DNA of 64,000 bases from Aedes albopictus (GCF_035046485.1 NC_085136.1:329308227-329372226), one strand, 5' to 3'; numbered from the stretch's first letter, positions 45,422 to 58,170 are shown. The notes: generated by a model from the sequence alone, not told the origin. Made by a program: numbers and translations.

Positions 45422-45642
45422 TTAGTTAAAAAGACACGGACGCGTTCAATGCTTCCAATGAGCGTATTCGCTCTTTGAAGAAAGCACGACACTAGACAAT
45501 GGGCTAGCATGCAACGCCCAGTGGCACAGCCGAAAACTTTCCCTAACAGCTGCGGAGAGAATCGAACCCGCGCTCCCCAGCATAATGCGGCTAAATGCTT
45601 GGTGATACTAGCCGAACGGCCACTAAGCCACAAAGCTAATCC
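45422..45642 (-). mobile_element. tRNA-headed SINE
   Basis: On the minus strand a box A-like GTGGCTTAGTGG and box B-like GGGTTCGATTCTC lie about 60 bp apart, with GCGCGGGTTCGATTCTC ahead of CTGTTAGGGAAAGTTTTCGG. The body ends at TTTAACTAACTTGTGAC. No protein is encoded. I do not know its family name. Confidence 0.65.
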
Positions 45643-45649
45643 AGGAGTT

Positions 45650-46390
45650 TAGTCTGGGATTCATGAATTCGATCTTGGAAATTCTCCAGGAACTCCTGAA
45701 GGATTCCCATCAATCCCGAAGGTTTCCGAACAGGAACTTTTGCAGGATTTGTTGAAAGAACTTCTGCAGGATTCCCACAAGGAATTTCTGATGAATTCCC
45801 TTAAGGATCTCCTTGATGATAAATCACCCAGAAGGAACTTCTGGAGAATTTTCTGAAATGACTGTCGGAAGATTTCTGTAAGGAACGCCAGGAGGGCTCC
45901 CAGAAGGAACATTTTTTTTTTCAAACGCTACTTCTGAAATATTCCAAAAAAGTAGCTTCAGAAAATCTTCCAGAAGTGACTCCTGGAGGATGCCCAGAAG
46001 CAGTTTTCGAAGGAAACATAGTATGCACAAATACTAAAAGTGGACATGAATGCCAACTGATCTGGCTAAGTGTCTTTAATGAAATATAAAAAGAACAAAC
46101 ACTGAAAAACTCCTACAAAGAACGTGAAGACATTTTTTGATGAATCCCAGAATGATTTCCTGGAAAAAAAATACCAGAAGATACTCTAAATAACCCGAGA
46201 AGGAACTCCTGAAGAATTCCTAGAAAAACTTTTGAAGAAATTCTAGAATGAAATTGTTGGTGAAACCCAGAAGGAATTCGACTGGAAATATCAGAAACAA
46301 TTCCTGGTCAGACACTCTCCTCGAAAAATTTTCCCTGAATTCCAAGAGATAACCTAGAGTAATTCCAGAAGAAACAATTTGGGTAATAGT
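45650..46390. repeat. Short-repeat field
   Basis: GGAACTTCTGCAGGATTCCC, CCCAGAAGGAAC and similar diverged units. Confidence 0.7.
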
Positions 46391-46400
46391 TTATACACAA

Positions 46401-46610
46401 GGATCTCCAGTTAGCCTAGTGGTTAAGGCAATTCGGAGACGGCGGGTGCGGTTCCCGTTCCGGTCAGGAGAATTTTCTCGATTCCCTGGGCATAGTGTAT
46501 CATTGTTCTGGTACTGGTGAAAACCTCTTGTTGGCGTCAGTTAAAAAGCAGTAAAATGTTAGCTGTGCAACCAAAATGTGCTAAAAGACATTTTATATTA
46601 AACTGCTTGA
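46401..46610 (+). mobile_element. Feilai-type tRNA-derived SINE, head present
   Basis: GGATCTCCAGTTAGCCTAGT GGTTAAGGC gives box A; GCGGTTCCCGTTCCGGTC is box B-like. It is followed by GGAGAATTTTCTCGATTCCC and GGGCATAGTGTATCATTG, as in Feilai-type SINEs. The tail diverges after that. Confidence 0.7.
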
Positions 46611-46684
46611 TATTACTTTGGGAATGCGTTTCATAGCAAAACTTTTAGTTGATAGGGAAAAGCTGCAATTTTTTTTGCAGGGAA

Positions 46685-46955
46685 ACTAAACCCTCGAAAA
46701 CTGAAAAGCTATCTAACTGAAACCGGTATAGCCAAGCAATGCTGTTTAAGATGTCATGTCAAAAATCTCGTCATTTTATCGATCGGGATTAATAACCTTC
46801 TCCACAGATGTCGTATCGCTTTGCAATTTTCGGAGATCTGATTCCTGGTGAAGTTTCTATCAGAAATCATTTATCGAATTATGTTTAGGGATCAAGGGTG
46901 GACGCCAAAAAATTAGAAAAGCGGGCGCAACCACACAAGTTCTCCGATCGAGCTG
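46685..46955. repeat. Partial copy of the 42.5-43.3 kb foldback element
   Basis: ATCGATCGGG, CGTATCGCTTTGCA, CGGAGATCTGATTCCTGGT and TTAGGGATCAAGGGTG match 42910-43050 in the same order. Only this half is present. Confidence 0.65.
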
Positions 46956-48453
46956 AAGCGAGAGAATATTATCCCAGTTGAATCAGTCAGCCAAGAAGAA
47001 ATCAGAAACTTCAATAAGCTCTATCTCTATTTATACCATAGAGAGTTGAATTCTGACAGACCTCCCTCTCCCTTCAAAAAGTCTACGCAGTTTATATGCG
47101 AATCCTTTGTATTGGTTTGCGCAACAAGGCTACATAGGCTTGTCAGATCTACGACTTTGGGAATCTCTTGTAAGGAGCAGGAGCTCGCCTCTGGGAAGAG
47201 TAATTTGCAATAGATCCCTATTGGAATCAGCTAAGTATGTTGGTAGGAATCTTCCAAAAATATGAAAAAGACTTCGTATATAATTTGCTAGGGATGTAAC
47301 CAGTAACCTTCTAGAGATCTCGATAGGAAGTTTCTATGACCTTACCAGAGATTCTTCACAAATCTTTGTAGAAATCTACCAAGTATATTGCCAAGAATCT
47401 ATCTAAAATCCATCAAAAATCTCGCCAGAAAACTTCCGAGTAGGTAGTTTAGAGTCACTTTTTTTCAAGAATCTTGTTTTAGCAGAGTGAATTGAAATCA
47501 TAGAATTCCTTTGGAAGTTAACTGAAAGTTGCTATCCCATGAAAAAAGTCCGGTCACTCCAAATGAACTTTAGTCCGGTCTAGGATGTCATAAATATACT
47601 ACCCGCAAGAGTTCTTAGTATGAATCGAAAAACTCAGTCATAGCAATATACGGTAGAATTCTTGTTCCAAGTAACTGCCAATAATTAAGTCAGTATTTCC
47701 CTAAAAAGTTCTAGACCAGGGTTAGTTAGCTATTCAGCTTTATTTGCTAATTTTCGATATTGAAAACCAGTTCATTCAATATAGTTGTGGAAAATATACA
47801 CCATTTTCGAGATCGGTGACGTGTTTTGTTACGTTGGAGCAGGAGGATTTTCGAGCCACGATGACGTAGCGCACGTTCAGCGAGCCTGTCTGGGTCGTAT
47901 TGACCCCAAAATCTTATTAGGGTTAAGGGATCCTCGAGGCTTAGTTTTCAACGATTGCAATTGAGAACCCGGTGAGTTCGTTCCATGAACAACGTATTTA
48001 TGAGTTTGTTTTTTTTAAACGGTGTACTATATTGAAAAAAGCGTCTATCAATTTCAAAGGATGCACATAACAATTTGTCAAAAATCCACTAAATAAAATT
48101 ACAATCATCGCGTAACAATAATGCCAATGCCGCAATCTGCATTTGTTGAGACAATCGAGCCAATGCAATATGACATAGGTTTGTCCATACTTGAACAGAA
48201 TAGGATACAGATCGTGCAGTACGAGTGCAAGGATTGTTAAGCCTTGCATTGCTATTTTTGAGAGGTAACTTCGAGTAACTACGCAAGGTTGCATATAAAA
48301 TCTAATAGTTGGATCGTGAATATGTGCTAGTACGGCAAATATAATTCAAATGTATTATTTGAATTTATGTGCGATGAATTGTTGTTTTAGTACAATGTTT
48401 ACAATCAAGCATGAGTGGGTCAATGGAATGGAAAATATGGAAAATAGATGTAC
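46956..48453. other. cnc intron sequence, mostly unassigned
   Basis: AT-rich with scattered decayed short-repeat units near 47.2-47.5 kb. No gene seen. A slightly GC-richer patch lies at 47.86-47.95 kb. Confidence 0.4.
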
Positions 48454-49858
48454 ATTAGGTTGAGGCTTATTTTTCAAAATTTTGTTGAAACCTGGAATTC
48501 GTATACCCTTCTAGATTCAAATATCATAAAAAGAGAAACCTTCGAATTTGAGCCAAAAATATTGAGATGAAGAGATGGCGCAAACACCTCAAAATTGATT
48601 TTTCGAGTTATAAAAAGATGCTTGCAATTTAAATGCCTAGTTTGCTGCATTCGTCAAAATATTCATTTTTATTATACTTTTTACCAAAAACTGCCAAAAT
48701 TAGCCATAAAACTAGATTTTTTTTTCATGTAAAACTGGAGTTTGGCAATTATTTGGCAGTTTTTACTTATAAACAGATACTAAGCATCATATTTAGGGAT
48801 ATTGGAACACAGTGGATTTTTTTTTTTCAAAACAAAATTTTCGTTTGTTTAGATAATGAAAATATTGAAAGTTTTATAAAATTAAAGTTTTATGCTTCTA
48901 ATCATTGTTTAGAGTAAATTTTCAAGTTTAAGCCTAAAACTATGCATGAAAGCTATCAAAATTTGGCCAAAATACTTATTTTTCTTGTAGAATACGTGTT
49001 TTTGAATGGTTTTTGATATTTTTCCATGTTAAAAATCATTTTTAAGAAGGTACAGTTTATTCACAGCATTCTTTTTCTTAGGCAACAAAAACATCTGCAA
49101 AAGCACACTAACAAAATTGGTCAAGCGGTTTAAGAGTTATCAAGCCCTAAAGATATTTTTTTAAAAAGAAGCAAGAAAAATAAATAAAATCTTTAAAAAA
49201 AATCATATTTTGCGTGACTTTGAAAAAAAAGTAAGGTTTTGCAAGTTTATTCGAAAATCATTTTAAAAGTGATTCATTAAAAATGATTGAAAATCGGTTG
49301 AAAATTTATAAAGCTATGCCACTTCAGGCAAAACTGAACGCATTTCCTATTTTTTTAGTTTTTGTTTTTTTTTATGAAATTACAAAGCATTATTTTTAAA
49401 ATCGGTTTTCATACACAGTTAGAGGATGAATTAAGCTATCTTCTGGAATTTTTTCAGGTGTAAAACTTTTATTAATTTTTCAAAAACCATTTTTTTTGAA
49501 ATTTTATTCAAAAATGGTTTCCTTCCTTAAAACTGAAAAACATTTTGCACCTGAAAAAAATCCAGAAGATACCTTGACTGTTCCTCTAACTGTGTACGAA
49601 AACCTATTTTGAAAATATTGCTTCGTTGTTTAATAAAAAATCAAAAACAAAAAGGCGAGGAAATGCTTCCAGTTTCCCCTTAAAGTGAAAGCATCTTTTT
49701 GTAACTCGAAAATTTAACTTTGAGGCGTTTGCGCCTTCTCTAAATCTCAATATTTTTGGCTCAAACTCAGAGGTTTCTTTTTTATGTCATTTAAATCCAG
49801 AACAGCTTACGATTTCCAGGATTCAACAAAATTTTGAAAAATTAGCCACGGCCTACTG
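48454..49858. mobile_element. 1.4 kb foldback DNA element
   Basis: Outer arms: TTAGG then GCTTATTTTTCAAAATTTTG at the left and complement at the right (49820-49858); inner arm blocks CAAATTTGAGCCAAAAATATTG-like and GATGCGCAAACACCTC-like sequence on both sides. A second inverted pair lies inside at about 49400-49615 (CTAACTGTGTACGAAAACC and counterpart). AT-rich, non-coding. Confidence 0.75.
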
Positions 49859-50965
49859 GATATTTAGAAAAATGTTCGGTAACATTCCTACATGCATTTA
49901 CAGATTCTTTTTAGCAAAGTGGTAGAATTTAGCAAAGTGGCATATCTGTGGAAGGTTGGCTTGAAAATCATAAGTAGGGCGTAAGGGGAAATTGGTGATT
50001 TTCTGGAAAGACAAAAATGTGGGACTGCGAATTCACCATTACAGTATGGAGTGTCCACAAAGGCGGTGTTTGTTGAGCATTTCCCGACATGCTTTATACT
50101 TCTACAAAGTTTTTCAAAGATCATTGAACTTCGAATGGATGTTCGATGGACATTGATGAACCCTTTGTTGGTTTTCCGATTCTTTTTGAACTACCAAGAA
50201 TTTGTTAGAATTTGGATCATTCTGAATTCATCAAGAATATCACCCAACAGCAATCGACTTTTAACTACGAAGGACTTACTTTGCTCCTGAAGGAATTCAA
50301 CAGCTTAATATCTATCGAAAAGTTGACAAAATACCACTCCGGAATTACAAGAAATCCACCAAGAACTTTTCAGTGAATACTACAAATGTTAATACTCATA
50401 TATACTTCAAAGTTCGATGTAGCAATCATCTAACAAGAATTTAATTTGGAATGTGATAGAAGGTTAAGAGACATTCGCCAAAAATCTTAAAAAGTGTAAT
50501 TATCTGCTAGGCCCCAATCCGAAATGCCATATTTTTTTTCTTTTCTTTTGAAGATATTGGCTGACTTTTTCTAAATCACGAATATTTGAAACTTCTTTTA
50601 GTTTCTTAGTGACTTTCTGCAGAATTTTATTTAAGAAATGTTCTGGTGAGGGTTAATCCAGGAGATCATTATTGAATTAATTGTGAATTTGACAAGGCTT
50701 TCAAGAGATCTTCCAAAAATATCTACATTAATGAGTTTTGGGGTAGAATTCACTAGAAATGACTTTAAGGGAATTGTTGAGATTATCAGTGCAGAAGGAC
50801 TTAAAAAATAATGAAAGAGTTGAATATTAAAAAAAAATTAAGACTAAAAAAAATCGCAAATATAATTTTTAATAGATGCATTATACGTAATTAATGCCAA
50901 TAATTCAGTATTGTATTCAGGAGTGATAAAAAAACCTATTTTATACCATTATTTTCTTCCTTTTT
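49859..50965. other. cnc intron sequence, mostly unassigned
   Basis: No gene or confident repeat. A few decayed GGAATTC-type units near 50.28-50.36 kb. Confidence 0.4.
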
Positions 50966-51109
50966 GCTCCTTTGCACCTATAGTGATGGTAGTGTTCCTA
51001 TAGTGGTGGATCCTATAAGAATTCAACGGGGAGCACCACTATAGGAACCAATGTTAAATTCAATCACCATAATAGGAACCGTATACCTATAGATGGTGCA
51101 AGTGGTTTA
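50966..51109. repeat. Imperfect palindrome with CCTATAGTGGTG motifs
   Basis: TTGCACCTATAGTGATGG and CTATAGATGGTGCAAG at the ends. GTTCCTATAGTGGTGG and CACCACTATAGGAACC pair within. A small MITE is possible. Confidence 0.5.
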
Positions 51110-51412
51110 TTAGAAAAAAATAAACTGAAGTAAACGATGGTTTTTACATTTTTTCTAGCGAATTTAAATGGGAAACTATCGAATCACATTTTCAGACTTT
51201 TTATTTTTATTATGGTATTATCAATTTTATTCATTTGTTGCACTACAAGGAGCTACTAATAGCACCACTATTGATACGTTTACCGCAACACAGATTTCAA
51301 AATTTGGACAAACTTTTGTGGCATAGCGTGCTGGTGCGAGTAAAATGAGAACGTCTCGATGAAGTAACATTTCTTACATGAATAGGGTTGAAATTTGGCA
51401 TAAGTAACTTAC

Positions 51413-51622
51413 CGAATAATACATCATCTCGTGATCCATTTTGTACCCGGTAGCCCCGGCGTCCGTCTCCGACGTCGAGTTGGTCAGGTGCATGCTGCTG
51501 GCTACGGCCGAACCCAGGTTCGGCGCATAGTACGGTTGGGTCGGCCCAATGTCCGCCAGCGAGGCGTTTTGCAGTACGGCATGCGAGTGGTACTGACCAT
51601 GCTGTGGAATGGCACCGTTAGC
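51413..51622 (-). CDS. cnc: cnc coding exon 2
   Basis: 210 bp, residues 54-123, phase 0 at both ends. Acceptor TTTCTTTCCGCAG|GCTAAC, donor TATTCG|GTAAGT. Encodes ANGAIPQHGQYHSH, LADIGPTQPYYAPNLGSAVA, SSMHLTNSTSETDAG and ends YKMDHEMMYYS. The PTQP-Y...NLGSAV-SSMHLTNS order is what I recognise from insect Cnc proteins. The overlapping open frame at 51502-51765 is a shadow. The segment precedes the acidic exon 3 and belongs to the long isoforms. Confidence 0.9.
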
Positions 51623-52590
51623 CTGCGGAAAGAAAAAAAAATGAGAAATAAAAACAATTGAAACCTAATTATCGCTCGAAACAAAAAGATGGATAAAAAC
51701 CGTATTGCAACGATAATGCACTGTGTTCTGTGAATTATTGCCCGATCATCTCCAATAGTGAACAAAGCAATCCAGCTGCTGCCCCCACGAAGCGATGTGA
51801 CCCCACGAGGTCACATTCGAAACAAAAACCCCATAACAGACCCAATTGGTGCTTTTAAAACCCTATCATTGGGACGGGGGAATCCTTTGTTGCGTTTTCA
51901 TGGCCTGCTACTGTTCCATCACCGTTGCGTCGTAATGAAGTGATAAACGCGAGTAGGAATTTGTAACTGAGATCAAGTAGCCGGGCGCAACCGCGCCCGC
52001 ACGTACTCCACATGCCTACTATGTACGGTACGCCGACGACTCGGACGACCACCACTTGGTAATTTTCCAATCAATCGGCGTTGAATATTTTCGCGCAAAT
52101 GCGCAAATCAATTAACTTCAATGATGACCGAAAAAAAAGCGAGTCAGTGGCTGGCTGGTTGGTTGGCTGGTAATCGAAGGCAACCGTAATTGAATTCCAA
52201 TCCTGGTTTGGTGAACTCTGAGGTGGCTAAAAACATATGCGCCCAATTAGAGGGGTCGCAGCAGCGGCGGAATCGTGTCCGGATATCGTCTCTGCTGTAG
52301 ATGGGAGTTCAGCTTCAGGGCAGGATGGAGGACACACGGATGCTAACAAATGCATCCCTCGGAATTGAGGGTTCAGTGTGGTTCAACTCCCGCGTCAAGG
52401 CTCATTAGAATATTTGAGGGGAATGGGCGCAAAAAAGTTAATATCAGTAATGGATCGACGCTTCTGTTTTAGGATTTCTTTTGCGATCGCGTCTATGCAG
52501 CTAATTACCCCTGTTTTGAGGGTCAAAAGTGCATTTTTTTCAGAACAGAAAATTATCTGTGATTAGTAGTTGATTGATAAGCTTCATAGA
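51623..52590 (-). other. cnc intron, 5' part beside exon 2
   Basis: Mixed-composition sequence without clear repeats. GC-richer words at 51.78-51.92 and 51.98-52.06 kb (GTGACCCCACGAGGTCAC forms a short palindrome at about 51797-51816). No exon recognised. Confidence 0.4.
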
Positions 52591-52599
52591 GGGAATGGT

Positions 52600-54460
52600 T
52601 GAGGAAACATCGAGGAATTCTTCGCAAGATGATGATTCCCAATTTATTTTGACTTACATGACTCTAGCAGTTCCATCTACAGGAGGATCCATCTACAAAG
52701 GATTTCACCAGGAATTTAATTTGGGAAATCTCTAGGAGTTCTATCTGTGATTTCACCAGGAATTCTATCAGAGATTTCTCTGGGTTTGGTATCTTGGGTT
52801 TTCCATCTCAGATTCCTTCTCAGATTCCATCTGCAATTCATCCAGGAGTTTCAGGGATTTTTCCAGAGATTCCAGAGATTCCTCTAGAAATTCCTCCAGG
52901 AACTCCTCCAGAAATTCCTACAGGAATTCCTTCATGAATTTCTACAGAAATTCATCCAGAGATTCTTCCAGAAATGCCTCCAGAGATTCCTACAGGAACT
53001 TCTCTAGGGATTCTTCCAGGATTATCTCCACGGATTCCTGAAAGAACTCTTCCAGTATTTGCTTCAGGAATTTGCCCAGAGATTCCTCCAGGCATTACTT
53101 TAGGAATTCCTCCAGGAATTCATCCAGGGATTCCTCTAGGAATTCCTCCATTGATTCCTTCAGGAATTCTCCCAGAGATTCCTCCAGGAATTCATCCAGA
53201 GAATCCTCCGGAAGTACCTCCAGAGATTAATACAGGAATTCCTCCAAGGATTCCTTCAGGATTATCTTCTGGGATTCTTAAAGGAACTCCTCCAGTGATT
53301 CCGTCAGGAGTTCCCCCAGAGATTCCTTCAGGGATTCCAAAAGGAACTCCTCCAGTGTTCCGTCTAGTAATTCCTCCAGAGATTCCTCCAGAAATGCCAC
53401 CAGAGATTCCTTCAGAGATTCCTGCAGGAATTCCTACAGGAATTCCTACATGAATTGCTACAGGAATTCCACCAGAGATTACTACAGAAATTCCTCCAGA
53501 GATTCCTCCAGAAATTCCTCCAGCGATTTCTCCAGAAATTCCACAAAGGATTCCTAAAGGAACTCTTCCAGTGATTCCGTCACGAATTCCCCCAGAGATT
53601 CCTGCAGACATTGCTCCAGGAATTCTTCCAGAGATTCCCCCAGAAATGCCTTCAGAGAATTCTACAGAAATTCCTCCAGGATTTCTAAAGAAACTCCTCC
53701 AGTGTTCCGTCCAGTAATCCCTCCAGAAATGCCTCCAGAGATTCCTTTAGTAATTCCTGCAGATTCCTCCAGAAATTCCTACATGAATTTCTACAGGAAT
53801 TCCTCTAGGGATTCCACCAAGGATTCCTCCAAGGATTTCTAAGGGAACTCTTCTAGTGATTTCTTCACGAATTCCCCCAGAGATTCCTCCAGGAATTCCT
53901 ACAGAAATTCCTCCAGAGATTCCTACAAGAATAACTCCAGAGATTCCTCCTGGAATTACTCCATGATTTTCTCCAGGGATTCATAAAGGAACTCCTCCAG
54001 TGATTTCTTCAGGAATTCCCCCAGAGGTTCCTCCAGGAATTCATCCAGGGATTCCTCCAGGATTTCCTTCAGGGATTCCTAAAGGAATTCCTCCAGTGAT
54101 TCCTTCAGGAATTTCCCCATAGATTCCTCCAGAATTCCTCCAGGGATTGATAAAGGAACTCTTCCAGTGATTTCTTCAGGAATTCCCCCAGGAATTCATC
54201 CAGAGATTCCTCCAGGGATTCCTAAAGGAACTCCTCCAATGATTCCTTCAGGAATTCCTCCAGGGATTCTTCAGGAATTCCTCCAGGAATTCATCCAGAG
54301 ATTTCTCCAGGAATCCTCCAAGGAGTCCTTTAGGAATTTCTCCCAAGTTTGCCACATTTATTTCTCCAAAGACTCTCCTTGGAATTCCTCTAGAAAATAC
54401 TCCAAGGATCCCTGCAGGAAATCCTTCAGGATTTCCTCCGGTCAAAAGTGTCAAAACCTT
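52600..54460. repeat. 12 bp-period minisatellite (GGAATTCCTCCA type)
   Basis: Over 1.5 kb of units such as GAATTCCTCCAG, GAGATTCCTCCA and AAAGGAACTCCTCCAGTG. Because the unit is 12 bp, the frame is kept: plus strand reads I-P-P-(G/E) repeats (52974-53453), minus strand G-G-I-S repeats (53192-53611). These frames are repeat translations rather than a likely gene. A higher-order unit of about 60-200 bp (PPVIPSGIPPEIPSGI-like) also recurs. Confidence 0.9.
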
Positions 54461-55540
54461 TCAGAGGAGGAGTTCAAAAGCTTTTTCGGGCAGTATTTCT
54501 TAAAAAAAAAAATGACGCTATTGCAGATCTCTAGAAGGGGCTTCTGATGGTCTATTGTAATGGGCTTTGAATACTTTTCGAAGGAGGTCATGGAGACCTT
54601 CAGAAGTATACTTTGCAGGTCGCGAGGCATAGATTCAGAGAATCATCTTTTGGATACCTCAAGAAGTAGCATCTGAATACCTCCAGAAATAACGACAGAC
54701 TACTGGAGACCTCCTAGAGAGGCCCTTAGAAGATTTCCTCTAATTCAGAAGAGGCTTGTAGGAACCTCTAATCAGGGGACCTCTAGATAAGGCTTCGTAG
54801 GACCTTGTTTCCTCTGGAAATGTCAGAACACTATTCTGGAGGTGTAGCACCAAAAGAGGTTTCTGGAGATCTTTAGAAGACAATTCTGATGACTCCTGGA
54901 TACCTAAAAAACAGCTTGATACCTAAAAAACGAGAAACCTTCAGCAGAAGCCTTAAACAAAAATATTTATTTAAGATTTCTAGAAATTTCGAAGAGGCTT
55001 CTGGGAATTTAGAACCAGAGGACTCCTAGATTAGGCTTTTGGGATGTTACCGGAGAAATTTATTTTGAAAACTTTCAGAAAAGTCTTCTTGAGTTTGAGA
55101 AGAGGCTTCTACATTCCTTCAGAAACTTCTTCTGGAGGTTTTTCTGGCGTTATCCACAAACTTCTTTCGAAAGCACCCAGCAGCCTCTTCCAGAAGTATA
55201 AAGAGGCTTCTTGTGGTGGTGTTCAGAGGCTTCTTTTGGAGGTATCCAGAGGCTCCTTTGGGAGCTATCCAGAAGCATTTCTGGAGCAAGTATCCAAAAG
55301 TCTCTTGTGGAGCTATCCAAAAACCTTTTACGTGTACAGGGATGAGAGATGAAGGGGAGAGGGGAAATTTATGCATCTTACAGCCTCATGCAACTATATG
55401 CTGTCGAATGGTGAGTTCAATGTATGTCTGGGTATTTCTAAGAACTCGCATCTACAGGAGTAATCACGAAACGCATCGAAACGCTTCTAAAAGTCTCTGA
55501 AACCCCCGTGACAATCACATGAGAGCCTGTGAAATCTCCC
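54461..55540. repeat. Decayed CTTCTGGAGGT-type repeats
   Basis: AGAGGCTTCTGGAG, CCAGAAGCATTTCTGGAGC and related units without strict spacing. Transition between the 12 bp and 23 bp repeat fields. Confidence 0.65.
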
Positions 55541-55659
55541 AAACATATCTTATTTGATTGGAGACGGTATTTTCGCCTTTCTGGATGCAATATCACTGGT
55601 ATAGAACACGTTTGTAAAGGTAGGTTTTCACGGCTAGGCTAATGTGACCCATGCGTCTC

Positions 55660-56480
55660 GTAAGGGTTAAACCTTCTGGAACGCTCTGAAACGACTCGAA
55701 ACGCATTCAAATGCCATGAACCGCCCCGCCCTTTTGAAATCCCTCTTAAATCTCGTAAAACGCATTAAAATGCCTTGAAATGCCTTTGTCACTTCTCTGA
55801 AACCCCCGTGCAGCTCAGCTGAGAGCAGAGTTGATGTACACGTGCTGAAGTCCCATGTACGGGAGACACATGGCAAGCGAGCTCCTAGGAGCTCTGTACA
55901 TTTTGAGACTGAAAGTTATGCGCCTCATTTTTCTCAAGATGTGTCTCATGAGCTTCGTCTCATGCGCTGATTAAATTAGAAAATTTCACGACAAAAACTT
56001 CCTAAAGGAACGAGAATTGAAACCTTAACTTTTGCATTGAGAATCCCTAGTCATATCGTATAGACCAACCAGACACTTGAGTTGTGTACGGAAAAAAGTT
56101 GTTGAGGTTCTTCGTTACCAAGAAGTTGTTTTTCACCTTAGATACCAACAGCTCACGCAGCGCATGAGACGAGCTCCCCGGGAGCTAGGCGCTTAGCTCG
56201 CACCCACCAGAGAGAGCCTGTAAATCCCCCTGAAGATCATATAAAGCCTTCTGAAATGCCCTTCAGCGCTCTTGAAACGCCTCTGATCTACCCCTGAAAC
56301 CTCTGTGAGACCCTAAACTCCCTCTGACACCTCCTGAAACACCGCATTGAAATGCCTTGAAACTTCTCAAAAACGCCTCTGAAATCCCCGTGAATCTCAT
56401 CTGAGAGCCTGTGAAGCTCCCTTAGAATCCTCTGAAACCTCCTGAAACGGCCAGAAATGCCTTGAAACGCCTTTAATCGA
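55660..56480. repeat. CTGAAACGCC-type degenerate repeats with an insertion
   Basis: Repeated CTCTGAAACGCCT, GAAATGCCTTGAAA and AACCCCCGTG...GAGAGCCTGTGAA blocks at 55660-55815 and 56210-56480. About 55833-56211 is unrelated sequence with GCGAGCTCCTAGGAGCTC and CGAGCTCCCCGGGAGCTAGGCGC inverted blocks, probably an inserted element. Confidence 0.6.
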
Positions 56481-56499
56481 ATCTGAACCTTTTCTGAAA

Positions 56500-57530
56500 A
56501 TGTCGAAAAAACCTCTCCTGGAAGTGTTCTTGATACCTCCAGTATGGTTTCTGGATACATTTAGAAGAGGATCCTGGAGATCTCCGAAAGAATCAACTGC
56601 AGTCCTTGACAAATGAATTCCGAAGACCTATATAAGAAGCTTCTGCAAATCTCCGGAAAAATGTTCTGGGATCTCTAGAAGTAGCTTTGAAGATCTCCAG
56701 GAGAGACTCCAAGGAACCTCCAGAACAAGAGCTCTGGTAAGTCAAGAGAGGCTTGAGAACCTTTGAAAAAGATTTCAGGAAACTTCATAAGAGGACTCAA
56801 GAACTTTAAATTAGACCTTGCAATTACTTGTGGAGACCACACGAAGTATATTTTGAAAACTTTCAGAAAAGGCTTCTTGAGATCTTCAGAAAAGAACCTC
56901 CGGAAGCTCCTGCTGGAGGTATTTAGTAACTTCATATGGAGCAATTCAGAAAGCCCTTCTGAGAGCATCCCGCAGGCTCCTCTGAAGGTGTGAAAAGGCT
57001 TTTTTTTTTGAAATATCTATCAGCATCTTCTCGGGGTATATAGAAGTCTTTTTGGTGGTATCCAGAACTCTCTTCTTGAGGCTAGCAACCAGAACTCTTT
57101 TTTGGAGGCCTTCAAAATGTAAAAAAAAATACCTTCTTGAAGTGTCCAGATTGCTCTTCTGGAAGTGGCCAGAAGCTTCTTGAGGAAGCGGTCAAAAGTC
57201 TGTTTTGGAAGAGTCAATATGTCTCGCCTGGAAGACTGTTCTACCCCCAAAAGCGGTTTCTGGAGATCTTTAGAAGAAATGTACAATGCTTTCAGTATGG
57301 CCGTGCGTGGAACGGGAGGTGGGATTGATGTTTTAACCCGAAAGTGTTCTGAATACCTTTATAAGAGGGGTCAAAGGTCTTCTGGAGGCCTCGATTAATG
57401 GATTCAGAAAACCTATAGATGAGACTTTTGCCAAAGAATCTTCCGGAGACCTCTAGAAGAAGCTTCTATAGATATCTAGCAATAACAAAGGACTCCATAT
57501 GAATTATACTGCGGTAATGATAAGAAACTT
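56500..57530. repeat. Decayed CTTCTGGAGGT-type repeats
   Basis: Continuation of the field at 54.5-55.5 kb, more diverged. A T-run near 57002-57010. Confidence 0.6.
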
Positions 57531-57534
57531 CTCA

Positions 57535-58170
57535 GATCCTGAGGTATCCAGAAGCCTCTTCTGGAGGTATCTAGATACCTCTTCTGGGGGTATCCAGAAG
57601 TCTAATCTGGAGGTTTCCAGTAGACGTTTCTGTAGGTATCCAGAAGCCTCCTCTGGAGATATTCTAAAGCCTTTTTAGGAGGCATTCTCTTCTGGAAGTA
57701 TCCAGAATCCTCTTATGGAGGATCCACAACACTCTTCTGGAGGTATGCAGAAGCCTCTTCTGAAGGTATCCAGAAGCCTCTTCTGCAGGTATCCAGAAGC
57801 CTCTTCTGGAGGTTTCCAGTGGCCGTTCCTGTAGATATCCAGATCCTCTTCTGGAGGTATTTAAAGCCTCTGTTGGAGGTATTCTCTTCTGGAAGTATCT
57901 AGAAGCCTCTTCTAGAGGTATCCAGAACACTTTTCTGGAGGTATCCAGAAGTCTCCTCTGGTAGTGTCCGGAAGTCTCTTCTGATAAGTATCCTGAAGCC
58001 TGAAGGTTTCCAGTAGACTCTTCGGGTTTCCAGTAGACTCTTCTGTAGATATCCAGGTATTTAAAAGCTTCTTTTGGAAGTATCCAGAAGCCTCTTCTGA
58101 AGGCATCCAGGAATCTAGGAGCCTCTTCTGGAGGTATCTAGAAGCCTCTTCTGGAGGTATCCAGAACACT
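57535..58170. repeat. 23 bp minisatellite (GGTATCCAGAAGCCTCTTCTGGA unit)
   Basis: At least a dozen units of AGGTATCCAGAAGCCTCTTC plus TGN, best ordered at 57700-57800. With a period of 23, each unit shifts the reading frame, so the minus strand cycles through three short peptides (EEASGYLQ, KRLLHTSR and RGFWIP-type). Confidence 0.85.

Noticed and set aside
51502..51765. 87-codon minus-strand frame over cnc exon 2
   Set aside because: It is in a different frame from the conserved one and runs through the splice acceptor.
52974..53611. Long open frames with I-P-P-G or G-G-I-S repeats, which look like a collagen-like protein
   Set aside because: They are direct translations of a 12 bp repeat and are open on both strands. 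No start context, splice sites or unique sequence.
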